Of a stretch of DNA of 64,000 bases, positions 54,426 to 64,000 are shown in pieces (positions within the stretch are counted from its first letter, which is position 1; every line of letters starts with the position of its first letter). The notes under the pieces are model-generated. The model saw only the letters and a program-made list of their open reading frames with translations, was not told the origin of the DNA and searched no databases. Location: contig NC_065552.1 of assembly GCF_022605725.1 (NCBI RefSeq), positions 32,747,879 to 32,811,878 on the forward strand. Direction: 5' to 3'. Origin of the DNA: Anthonomus grandis grandis. Lineage: Eukaryota > Arthropoda > Insecta > Coleoptera > Curculionidae. Made by a program: the position numbers and the translations under genes.

Positions 54426-55451
54426 ATGCCCTTGCCGTATACCGCCCAAGAATATGCAAACATGCATCTCATTTATGGTGAATGCAGAGGAAAAGCTCTA
54501 GCAGCATCTAATCTTTATCAAGAAAGATATCCGAATTTGGCCCGATATCCTGACTATCGTGTATTTATTAATGTTCACCGCTCATATTCCGAAGGTAGGA
54601 TACCTCATACTCCTGTTCGAGAGGGAAGACCTCGTATTGATTATGTTGATCAAGTTTTAGAAGAAATTGAAAATGATGCGACTACTTCGGCACGAGCAAT
54701 CGAAAGAAGAATAGGGATACCGAAATCGGTAGTAAACGACATCACTAGGCGATTTCAATATCACCCTTATCATGTTCAACAAGTGCAAAGCCTACTGCCT
54801 CGAGACTACGAACCACGCCTACAATTTTGCCGCAGAATGTTGCAAAAAAATCAAGAGGATCCGAATTTTTGAAATAATATACTGTGGTCAGATGAGAGTA
54901 CATTCAAAAAGGATGGCTTTATGAACATGAACAATTTGCACACTTATGCGTTGGAAAATCCCCACTCTATTCGAGAAGAAATGTCACAGTACCGATTTAA
55001 AGTAAACTTGTGGACCGGTATCTTGAACGGACGTGTAATTGGCCCATTCGAATTACCAGAAAGTTTGAACTGGCAGGCTTATTTAGATTTTTGTCGAAAC
55101 AATCTACCAATTCTTTTAGAAGATGTTTCTTTGGCCAGTCATCGAACAATGTGGTTCCAAAATGATGGTTGCCCGGCACATGATGTCCGTGAAGTTCATC
55201 GGTATTTAAACCAAACATACCCCAACAGATGGATTTGGTCCAATTTTATGGCCTCCCAGGTCTCCAGACCTAAACCCCTCGATTTTTTTTACTGGGGTTG
55301 CATAAAAGAAAAGGTTTATGCAAGGCCAATAAATAATATTGCTGAATTACGGCAGCGAATAAATGATGCAGCCCAAGATCTTAACGCTGCCAGGAATGCA
55401 AGATGGATCAATAGGTCATTTATTAAAAGCCTGCATTCACGTTGGTGGTAG
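54426..55451 (+). pseudogene. DUF4817-type mariner transposase with one in-frame stop
   Basis: Starts MPLPYTAQEYANMHLIYGEC. The N-terminal HTH domain (AASNLYQERYPN) is followed by a second HTH (TSARAIERRIGIPKSVVND) and the line LQFCRRMLQKNQEDPNF. A single in-frame TGA at 54870-54872 separates it from NNILWSDES (D1, about 54888). The rest is open: FKVNLWTGILNGRVIGPFEL, MWFQNDGCPAH (D2) and KPLDFFYWGC (D3). Between 55236 and 55280 the frame shifts out and back. The neighbouring frame reads WPPRSPDLNP there, so two compensating indels replaced part of that motif. Length (342 codons) is normal. Lightly damaged. Confidence 0.88.
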
Positions 55452-55477
55452 ACAGTTCGAACATATTATTTGATTTT

Positions 55478-56035
55478 TAAATTTTTTTTAAGTTAAATAA
55501 AAATATTTTTTGAACATAACATAATTATAAATTTGTTTAATTTTTTTCATAAGGTAGATTAGGTTTATCTTTCACTCTATCACAATAACAGTAAAGCTTT
55601 TTTTAAAACATATTGGGTAATTTTAAAATTAAATGAAATGAGCAAACTTTTTAAGGTATTAGCCGGGTTGCCGTACAATTTTTCGGTCCAGTATGAGCGG
55701 CCAAATTCAAAGTTTAAAAAATAAAAATAAGTAATACTATATTTTAGAATAGATTTCTTATTAAATTTTTTGGCCGTTTAGTTTAGTGTTTGTGTTTGAT
55801 CAGTAAAATGGCTATTCAGTGTTGCATAGCTAAAAAGAGATTCTGAAAAATATCTATTTTTAAGGCGTGACAATCGAAAATCTGATCCAAGAGTAGGATT
55901 TTGGTGACTTCCACTAAAGTGCCAATATCTCGAAAACCATCGATTTTTTACTAAGGTCATTTTATATTTTTCTGGGTGCTTATGAGTTGCTCCATCAGCC
56001 CCTTCAGTATTATCGTTGACTTTCCGGACACTCTG
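55478..56035 (-). repeat. Right long TIR of the mariner element
   Basis: Begins about 25 bp after the transposase stop and runs to the right end. Inverse of 53655-54215. Confidence 0.82.
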
Positions 56036-56160
56036 TATATGGCCAGGTGTTTCTCAATCATAAATTAACTTATTTTTGTGTTTTAATATGAAATATGTGT
56101 TTTATCTAATTTTAATGAGTAATAGATGACTAGAAAACCAAATTACAGATTTTAATATTA
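56036..56160 (+). repeat. Duplication copy B, right part
   Basis: Continues the alignment with copy A (TTTCTCAATCATAAATTAA; TTTTATCTAATTTTAATGAG; ATTACAGATTTTA). Confidence 0.7.
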
Positions 56161-56666
56161 AGTAATTTTATTTTCCATTAAAAAAATCAATTTTTTCGTT
56201 GATACGAAATTTGCCTGCTTCGTGTGATTATGGTTTTATTAGTTTTTAAATGATTATTTAATAAGAGTCTACTTGAATAAATTTCTTTACGGGTTAAATG
56301 AGAAGTAGGCATGAACAAAAACCTGGAAATATTCAAAACTAATAATATAAGAACCAAAGAACTTATAATAAAATACGTTGGCTTTTTCATTTGTGTATAG
56401 ATACTTAAAGAGTTTTCAAAAAGAAGACAAAGAAGAAACAACGAGAAAAAGGAGTAGTAAGAATGAGGAGTCTATAGAGTCAAAATAATAAAAAAATTTA
56501 TGTTTATTAAATAACAGATTTAAAACTTAAAAAAATTATAAATATTTTACAGAGGATTAAAAATTTTTGGTGCCTTATAGGTAACAATTTTGGGAAATTA
56601 TTTTTCGTTTTTTAACGATGGTTTGCGTCTGGTTTGATATTCAGCATCAGGATTTTCAGCTACGTA
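56161..56666. other. AT-rich non-coding stretch
   Basis: No gene or repeat recognised up to the next Tc1 element. Confidence 0.45.
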
Positions 56667-58234
56667 CACTACCGGACAAGTGGAGAAACAAAGTGTCTTT
56701 TGTATTTATTTTTATATTAGCGTATTTGATCATTAATTTTTTATTTTTTTAAAATATAATTTTATTTCTAGTCTTTAGTACCTTAATAAAAATTGAAAAA
56801 AAAACAAGTGACAACTAACATATTTTATTCTTGTGTTTACAGGGGACAGAAGTGAAGAAACACTATTTTTATTTATTTTTTATACACAATGTATTAGTTA
56901 GTTGTACATACAAAGACTAATAATGTGTAGCAAAACCCTTAATTTTTATAACTTCAGCACACCGACTTCGCATAGAGTTCATTAGGCTGTCAATATAATC
57001 TGCTGAAATGGAATTCCACTCCTCTTGAAGAGCTGTGAACAAATCATCCTGGTTTCTAAATCTATCTTTATTTTTTTATCTGATTTTCCTATCTAAATGG
57101 TCCCCTAGGATTTCTATCGGGTTTAGATCCGGACTTTGTGCGGTCTATTTCATAAGGGGCACATTGTGGTCTTCAAACCATTTCTTTACTACTTTTGCGG
57201 TATGCTTCGGATAGTTATCCTGCTGAAACGACCATCGAAGCGGCATATTTTCTTCTGCGTATGGAAGCATATGAACCTGAAGAATTCTTAAAAATTGAAA
57301 TCTGTCCATTTTTCCTTCAACTTTTCTTAATGGTCCTACTCCTGATCCGGAAAAGCAACCCCAAACCATGATATTGCCTCCTCCATGTTTCACAGTTGCC
57401 CTGGTGTACTTTGGATTAAGTCTAGTATTGGCAGGACGACGAACCCATTTCATTCCATCAGATCCCAATAGGCAGAATTTACTTTCATCAGAAAATAGAA
57501 CCGTTTTCCACTTTTGGGTTGTCCAATCAAGATGTTCCTGTGCAAATTGGAGTCTAGCCAATCTATTCTTTTTAGAAATGAATGGTTTTTTGGCTGGACG
57601 ACGGCTATAAAGTCCAAATTCAGTCAAACGACGACGAATAGTACGCACAGATACCGAAACCCAGGGTATTTCATTATAAATTTCTGTGGCGGGTATAAAG
57701 GGATGTTCTGTTGCCAACATTTTTATTTTTCTCTCAATAACTTTATTCGTTTTCCTTGGCCGTCCATACCTTGGACGGGTAGTCACACTATTATATTTTT
57801 TAAAAGCAGCAATAGTTTTTGAAACTACGGATCTATTACGATTAATTTGCCTAGCAATTTCACTTTGTTTTACACCAGCTTGAAATTTTGAAACAATTAA
57901 TTTTCGGAGATCAATACTCAGATCTATTCCGCGAGGCATTTTGCACAAATCGTATATAACAGTTTAACACTCAACGTTAAGATCAAACTAATGATAAATA
58001 ATCACTTTAAATACCAAATAAGATTTGTTTGCAATGTTTATTCACTTTTGTCCGCATAAAATAGCATAAATAATTTTTTGATCAACTGATAAGGTAAATA
58101 CAAACAAGAAGGATGTGTTTTTATGCTGCAATAATAGAGCTAAATATTTTCTACTAAAAATGTAAAATAATATCTTGTACGTTAAGATGTTATTGTTAAA
58201 TTTGTAAATGTTTCTTCACTTTTGGCCGGTAGTG
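56667..58234 (-). mobile_element. Tc1 element 3, with IR/DR-type ends
   Basis: The element is 1568 bp, flanked by TA (56665-56666 and 58235-58236). The outer ends are CACTACCGGACAAGTGGAGA and the inverse of CACTACCGGCCAAAAGTGAA. Inner copies (GGACAGAAGTGAAGAAACAC; inverse near 58034-58056) give the two-site arrangement. The ends differ from Tc1 elements 1 and 2, so this is a third family. Confidence 0.9.
56917..57948 (-). pseudogene. Tc1 transposase, two in-frame stops
   Basis: Minus strand. The probable start is MPRGIDLSID at 57939, with an alternative Met at 57948. The first HTH (KQSEIARQINRNRSVVSKTI), a GRPRKTN box and the second HTH are intact. D1 is in LFSDESKF, the Gly-rich box is VKHGGGNIMVWGCFSGSG, and D2 is in FQQDNYPKH. 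The frame stops at TAG 57145-57147, where the family has Trp or similar, then continues TAQSPDLNPIEILGDHLD (E present). A second stop (TAA, 57076-57078) follows, and the tail ends ..KGFATHY at 56917. Both stops could be single substitutions, so this copy died recently. Confidence 0.92.
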
Positions 58235-59040
58235 TATATTAAAATTTCCTTTGCTTATAACTGTGTCTTGTGCAGCATTTGAAATTACTAAATAAAAGTG
58301 CTAAATGAAATCACTAAACTAATTAAAAAGCTAGGATTCGTTACTAAATTACTGATTTAACAATTGAATGGTATAATATTTTTAAATTGAAAATGCAACT
58401 TGAGAATGAGACTGATTTTTTGAAGAATATAGCCTTGCCAGATGAACCTAGTTTATGATAGGGTGTTCTCATCACACATATTTATCTAGAAGCCTTTTTA
58501 CTTCTACATAAATATGTGGGTAGCGTTTATGCAATGGTTTAATGTTTTTTTTTCAGTCAATAGTAAAATATTGAACCATAATCATGGGTTTATTGGGATT
58601 ATGTTTTGAAGAAATCAATGTGATCACACTTTTCTTAAAGTTTTTTTACCAAATAAGACTAGTTATGCGGTTTATAATCAAGTTTTAACAATTATTTAGT
58701 ACTATTAAAAGCTATATAGTTTTTAGTCTCTATAACAGGTTAAATTTAAAACATTCATGCTGTAATTAAAAACACTAAATGCTACACTAACTGTTTTGAT
58801 CCTAACATAAGAAAATCCTAAAACGTTTTCATGTTTTATTTAACTTATTTACTGTCCAAGGTATTTGACTGAATCTGAAAAACTTATGCCAACAATTCAT
58901 CTAATATTAGTGAATTTAGGAAATAAGTCACACCGAAATATTACTATTTCCACTTGGCTTTAGTAACGCTAAATGGTATGCAAGAAATCTCGAGTTTCTA
59001 CATAGATGAATAAAGATGAAAACCAACTTCACGATGATGG
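58235..59040. other. AT-rich non-coding stretch
   Basis: No gene or repeat recognised. Confidence 0.5.
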
Positions 59041-59705
59041 TTCCCCCGAGCTATGGGAAAAAAAGGTGAAATCGTGGCCATAAAATAATATGGCTAAGCC
59101 AAACTAAGCAAAACTATGTACGCGGACAATAAACGAAACGAGTTTTTAGTTCAACAACCCGCGACTATCTCTTTTCTGTGTATTATTGGGTACTACTTCG
59201 TACAGGGTACTCTCGACTTGCCTCGATTGTCCGCATTTGGTATTAATACCTTAATAGTGATGAATATTGGCGGCCTCTTTTATACTTACAAAACCATTAT
59301 CATTATTAATGGCGATTATTTTAAGCGATTGTTTAAAACAGTGGCGGCGGCGATTTAAAAATAAAATAGTTTATAATATATTTAGATAAAAATTAAAATT
59401 TTTATCGGGCATCTCTCCACATAAATATCCCCCTGTTTTGTATTATCCAATAAGCCCAAACCGATCCCTTTTAAATTGCTTCTCGTATCAAAAATAACAA
59501 TAAAAAATAACGATGAAAGGGCATATTCGGCTCGATTGTCCTGTCATTTACACACACACACACACACACTGGGGCCCACAGCCGACTTCCCAGGTACGTT
59601 TCTTTTTTTAAAAAGCTGCACACCGAAACTCGAAATGGGTTTGTTAAGAGGGGAGGTCAGGCAAGACTTTGTGGTTGCACTAAATTAAAAGTTTATTGAA
59701 AGAAA
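59041..59705. other. Mixed-composition island with (CA)n
   Basis: Contains several homeodomain-like words (CCATAAAATAATATGG, ATTAATGG) and a GGCGGCGGCG tract. A CA microsatellite lies at 59550-59569. The ORF at 59116-59358 has no recognised domain. It may be regulatory. Confidence 0.3.
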
Positions 59706-59791
59706 CATGGAAAGAATGATGTTTTTAAGACTCTGATGCAAAGAATATGTTTGTGTACGAAATGCTACAACTAGTGTGTGAATTGTAGTCA

Positions 59792-59794
59792 ATT

Positions 59795-59825
<31 letters not shown>

Positions 59826-60055
59826 TTTTACGGGATCAACCCCATTACAACATTAAATTAAATACAAAATCAATTGAACCTAACCATACTTAACAGTAAA
59901 ATACTAACTATTAAGCAGTAATAAAGCCTACTTATAAATGTAAAATACCGAAAATAATTTTATAACTTAAATCAATATAACAGAATTCTAAAAATACTAA
60001 AAACATACCCTACTAAAGTATAATATTCAGTATTGCACTAAAAAAAAAAAAAATT
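59792..60055 (-). mobile_element. LINE 3' UTR fragment
   Basis: An (AAAT)n tail occurs at 59792-59830 (minus-strand reading). Next to it is GTAATGGGGTTGATCCCGT, identical to the 3' end of the LINE at 8680-9765. About 200 bp of related 3' UTR (including TGGTTAGGTT) follow. No coding part is present. Confidence 0.7.
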
Positions 60056-60475
60056 AAAAATTTGTCTATTCAACCTTTTATTAATTGCACTTGAACGAAC
60101 ATAACGTACCTATATTGTATATTTACTAATTTTCCAGCCTTTTTTAAGCTTTTCCCTTTTGTAGCAAACAGACAACCCAAATTTATGATAACCTCGAACG
60201 AGAAACAGAACATAAACAAATCTATAATACATTCGCTAGAACGCTCGACTAGTTGTTTCAAACGAGTGATTGTGTTCTTGAACATCAGGAAAATGCGCAT
60301 GCTTCTGATAGTTTCCAACCGTTTGAAATTGATGCTAGAACAAACCTATTATCACGAGGGAAACGTATGCGTTCTGTTTTTTCCACTATTATTTAAAATT
60401 TACTCGAATATAACTTTCAAACATGCCTTGAACATAAAAAAAATGTATCATAAAAATCAGCGTTGTACTGAATAA
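60056..60475. other. Mixed-composition island
   Basis: 60110-60470 lacks repeat hallmarks. Two overlapping ORFs on opposite strands show no domain. Unclassified. Confidence 0.35.
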
Positions 60476-62204
60476 TACTATTCGACACGGTGATCGTGAT
60501 CACCATATCGATCTTGTGCTATAGTTGGATATTATGGCATGTCACTTTGACAAAAAACACTTTGTTATGGTATTTTGTCAGTAGTACACGTCAAATTAAT
60601 CAAAAAAAGTTACCCAAATAAAAAGATTGTGCAGTGAAGAAGTGCTAAATTGAAACAGCTAGCACAACTTTTCTCAGAAGAAAATTCATCTGAAACATCT
60701 TAAAGCTAAAAGAATGACCAAATGTTATATTTGATATGTTTGTGCTACTGTACAAAGAGGAAGCCAGGACCTTATATGATTGATCGCATAGAAAGTAGGT
60801 ATGGGCTTAAAGAAGAATTCTTCAGATATTGAAGCACGAGCTGTTTGTGAATGTTGTTAGTCAAAACTATCAAGAATTAATGAATTTTTAGTTATGTTAT
60901 TAAAGCAGGCCAATACAAAATCCTTTGGCTTATAATGAAAAATAAAATAAAGGGCTGCAGAAGAATTGGAAAAAATCGGACGTCATATCTGAATTGGAGT
61001 AGAATACGCTTTGTCAAACAACTATTCAGACTAACTGAATCATTGGCCAATATAATTGCCAATGTTACGTTATGTTTATAAACTTCTCTTACTCACTCAT
61101 TTTCATGAAATTACAGTACATACAGTACAGTACATACTTAACGATATTGTAGGAAGACCGTAGAACCCAATCATCATTAAAATTAAAACTTGATAGCTTT
61201 TTATGGTTATAATTCAGAAATATATTTCTAATTAGATGTTTTATTATTAAGGACACACTGTACCGTAAAAAACTAATTGACATTAAATAAAACTGTTACT
61301 TTACATAAAAAAATAAAGCGACTAACTGGCCTTATCTAAAGTATTCTAATTATTAGACTCTTGACAACATTAAATAAAAGGAATCATTAGCCAATATATT
61401 CTTTATATACTCGCTATCCTTGAACATGCATTCTCAATTTTCAATATTACAAAAACTGGGTATTTAAGATTCTAATAATAGCCCGGCTATTTTTTTTTTC
61501 CAATAAATTTGCAAAATTATGTAACTTTTCGATAACGTTTAATGGATGTTGATAACATTGTTTGAGTTACTATAGCGGTTTATTGCTTTTAATTTTTTCA
61601 ATTTAGTTTATAGGTTAGTGTTAAACGTTTGCAGTAATTAAGATGTTTAATAAGGGCATAAATAATTCAATTAAAAAAAAACTGCTTTCAGTGGAACGTC
61701 CTATTTAGTTTAAACCAGTCGACTGTGAAGAACATTTAAACTAACTGTCAACGGTTTATTTTGTGTTTGGAAAGGCAAAGGAAGACATCACATGTTGCAA
61801 TATTAATGGAATTGTTTGTGGTAATTTTTTAGTTTGATATAATACAGTATTGCAATAAATGTTTGAATATATTTATGCTGTTAAAAGGATTATAGTTTAC
61901 ATAAGAAAATTTACACATTTCTCATGTTGATATTAACTCACTGAGTATTACTTCCCAAATATGTGAATTTCTTACTTTAAAAAATACTTAATACTCCACC
62001 ATTAATACCCAAAACATGCATTAAATCTGACCTAGACCACATTAAATATTTATTTGATAAAAAGTTTTAAAAATGAACTTTTCACAAGGAAGATCTAATT
62101 TTTTATCAACCTGTAAAAGGGAGCAAACAATGATCAAACATACAAAAATATCAAAAGAACAGGTTACTCGGTGACACGAAGCAGAACAAGTAAAGATGGT
62201 ACTT
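60476..62204. other. AT-rich non-coding stretch
   Basis: No gene, RNA or complete repeat recognised. Confidence 0.5.
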
Positions 62205-62240
62205 GACCACACGTGTTTCTGCTTTTTGGCTTCGTCAAGG
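62205..62240 (-). ncRNA. Hammerhead-ribozyme-like motif 3 (degenerate)
   Basis: Minus strand: TTGACGA (core CUGANGA with one change), GCCAAAAAGC hairpin, A, GAAAC, ACACGTGT (same palindrome as motif 2), GGTC. The base after the U is G, which should not cleave. Probably a decayed Penelope-type motif. Confidence 0.35.
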
Positions 62241-62354
62241 CATGGCAACCAGAAGATCAAAGGCAAAAAGCCCTTTTAGTATCCGTGTTAGGTTTCATTC
62301 TTTGATATAAAAATATTATGGTGAAAATGTAGGTAGCGGGATTAGTTTTTAATT

Positions 62355-62395
62355 GGCCGACGTTTCGACGATATATATTTTTCGTATTTATCAAG
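62355..62395 (-). ncRNA. Hammerhead-ribozyme-like motif 4 (degenerate)
   Basis: Minus strand: TTGATAA (two changes from the core), a hairpin with ATACGA and TCGT arms, C, GAAAC, GTCGGCC, AATTAAAAAC. It is similar in layout to motif 3, about 150 bp away, and in the same orientation. Confidence 0.28.
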
Positions 62396-64000
62396 GATTA
62401 TACGCCAAATAAAAACTTGAAGTTTGATTTGTTGTCTCTAATCTTGCTACATACATTTTCACCACAATACCTAATTGAGGGTCACTATACTCTGTCAACA
62501 TGCAATACAAAAATACGTTTTAAATTTTCCTCAGTACGGTCCTTTTCACGATAAAAGAGCTATTAAACGAATGCTCCTGACATAAATGAACGACAATAAA
62601 TAATAAAACTCGTATTACGAGCCGAATATACACATAAACCTAACAGAGTTTTTCGTCAACAGATTTACGATTATTCACATTTTGATGTTTCGCTTTGTGT
62701 TGGGCGCCAACATTATTTTAACGGGGATTAAAATGCTATTTTCGAAAAATGTGTGTACTTGTCCTCAGGGTTTGATATTTAGGTCACAAATCATATTTCG
62801 AAACTAAACTATTGAAGTTTAAGGAAAAATTATTATGAAACTTTAAAAATTAGTTTATTTTACCGTCTGCAGTAGATCTGATTTTTGACTCCGTGAAATT
62901 AAGAAAAAAAATCAAAACCTGAAAGAAACATTTTCACATCATTATTGGGAAGATATATCTTAATATGGATATTTCCAGATTTAAGAGATATTGAATATTG
63001 TAATTTTTAAGTGAGAAATATTAAAGCCAATAATTTTATCCAATTTAATATTCAAAAAGCCATCAATTTCTAGACTCGGCAGCTTTCTCATTATTGTTAA
63101 ACCTTAATCCACTTTTTTATCGCCACTCAAATACTGGCATTATAAGAGTTAAATGCTTTAATAATGGTATATTTAGGAGCAGCTAACTTGTTAGCTTAAC
63201 CAGGTAATTAATGGGGCAGATATTAATTAAATATGCTTCATTAATAAATTATAAGAGCCTTGCTGTATTAAGGTTTTTTATAACTCAAACTCAGTGATTT
63301 CTATATAGAATTTTTTTATTTTCTTCTAGACCATTTTGAAGTGTGTATATTATTCTTGGAACTAAGTTATGTCCAGTTTTTTCTCAAAATTGTTTTTTAT
63401 AATAGCTGCCCCAGCTGATAACATTATACACCCTATATATATTCAATTATTTAACCGATGAAAATTTATTATTGCTTAATTTAAATAATAAAATACTATA
63501 TGTGCATATTTTGCATTATTTAGATACTGGTAAAGACATAACAATAACAAAAATATGATTATGCAATAATTCTTTATTATAAATTAATTAAGCGGATCAT
63601 AAACACCATGGTATATAAATTAATTTTTAACATTAGGAGAATAGAGGTTAGAAAAAGGGATAAAGAAAGAAAAATATTAAATGTTCCAAAACTCAATTCG
63701 TTAGGTATTTTCAAAGGTTTTAAAACTCAACAAAAAATTATTTAACACCATCTAAACTACTTTTTAATTTATTTTAATTTAAAAATATTAATCGCTTGTC
63801 GGTTTTATTTAATGCCGAAATTTTCTCCCTTGAGTAAAAAGATCGTATATGATATACGTATATTTTACAGTTTGATAAATATATCTTTACTATATACGGT
63901 TGTTAAAAATATGATTAGTTTTAATTTAAAAACTGTATTTTTGAACCTAGATAATGAAGTTGTCTAAAACCAAAAAAAAAACTTAAATTTTTGAAAAATT
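62396..64000. other. Mostly non-coding; one Tc1-like end
   Basis: 62560-62760 has mixed composition without repeat signs. CTAGACCATTTTGAAGTGTG at about 63327 resembles the right end of the element at 41875-43401. ACACCCTATATAT near 63428 is a mariner-type end. No gene seen. Confidence 0.4.

Larger units (their letters stand above)
53655..56035 (+). mobile_element. Mariner-type element with about 560-bp terminal inverted repeats
   Basis: The element is 2381 bp, flanked by TA (53653-53654 and 56036-56037). The outermost ends are CAGGGTGTCCGAAAAGTCAA and the inverse of CAGAGTGTCCGGAAAGTCAA. The inverted repeat extends inwards to about 54215 on the left and about 55478 on the right, with small indels, so the transposase gene is almost the whole unique core. 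Mariner TIRs are usually much shorter. The insertion lies in duplication copy B. Confidence 0.88.

Noticed and set aside
59550..59569. CA repeat and other A/T microsatellites as a CRISPR or satellite array
   Set aside because: They are simple microsatellites or LINE tails; no spacer-repeat structure and the genome is eukaryotic.

Overview
The window is AT-rich, intron-bearing eukaryotic DNA from an insect, most probably a beetle. The evidence is APE-type LINEs, Tc1/mariner elements with an N-terminal DUF4817-like helix-turn-helix, hAT, pogo and piggyBac relics, and one long exon resembling the C-terminal exon of a Posterior sex combs (Psc)/Su(z)2-like Polycomb gene. The order Coleoptera is inferred from the style of the repeats. 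No prokaryotic, CRISPR, tRNA or rRNA features were seen.

The only well-supported host gene segment is the minus-strand exon at 26095-28446, which has a clean splice acceptor. Its upstream exons (RING, RAWUL) were not found. A weak candidate first exon lies at 45139-45290 (+). Several islands of balanced composition lack ORFs and repeat signatures and may be regulatory: about 5330-5830, 10190-10470, 44380-44760, 50220-50640, 59040-59700, 60110-60470 and 62560-62760.

Nearly everything else is mobile DNA, often nested. 1.4-5.0 kb: a DUF4817-type mariner relic split by a pogo-like element. 7.1-8.3 kb: a second such transposase with one frameshift. 8.7-9.8 kb: LINE fragment. 10.8-14.4 kb: a hAT/ZMYM1-like relic split by an unclassified element. 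15.7-18.9 kb: a LINE split by a Tc1 element. 19.8-24.6 kb: a LINE split by another LINE. 29.2-30.7 kb: an intact Tc1 element. 31.2-33.0 kb: a Tc1-like relic carrying two further insertions. 33.6-34.3 kb: a piggyBac-like remnant flanked by TTAA. 34.6-39.7 kb: an almost complete LINE. 40.1-43.8 kb: a hAT relic split by a Tc1-like element. 46.2-49.4 kb: an LTR-like promoter block, Penelope/hammerhead-like motifs, and LINE and mariner fragments. 50.8-56.2 kb: an old duplication, one copy of which carries a mariner with TIRs of about 560 bp. 56.7-58.2 kb: a third Tc1 family. The last 5 kb are mostly unannotatable apart from a LINE 3' end and two more hammerhead-like motifs.

The genes do not form a pathway. 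The window is a Polycomb-type exon beside intergenic or intronic DNA built by successive transposition. The most informative items are the hammerhead-like modules, two duplications that supply paralogous empty sites, the intact Tc1 transposase and the intact LINE ORF2.
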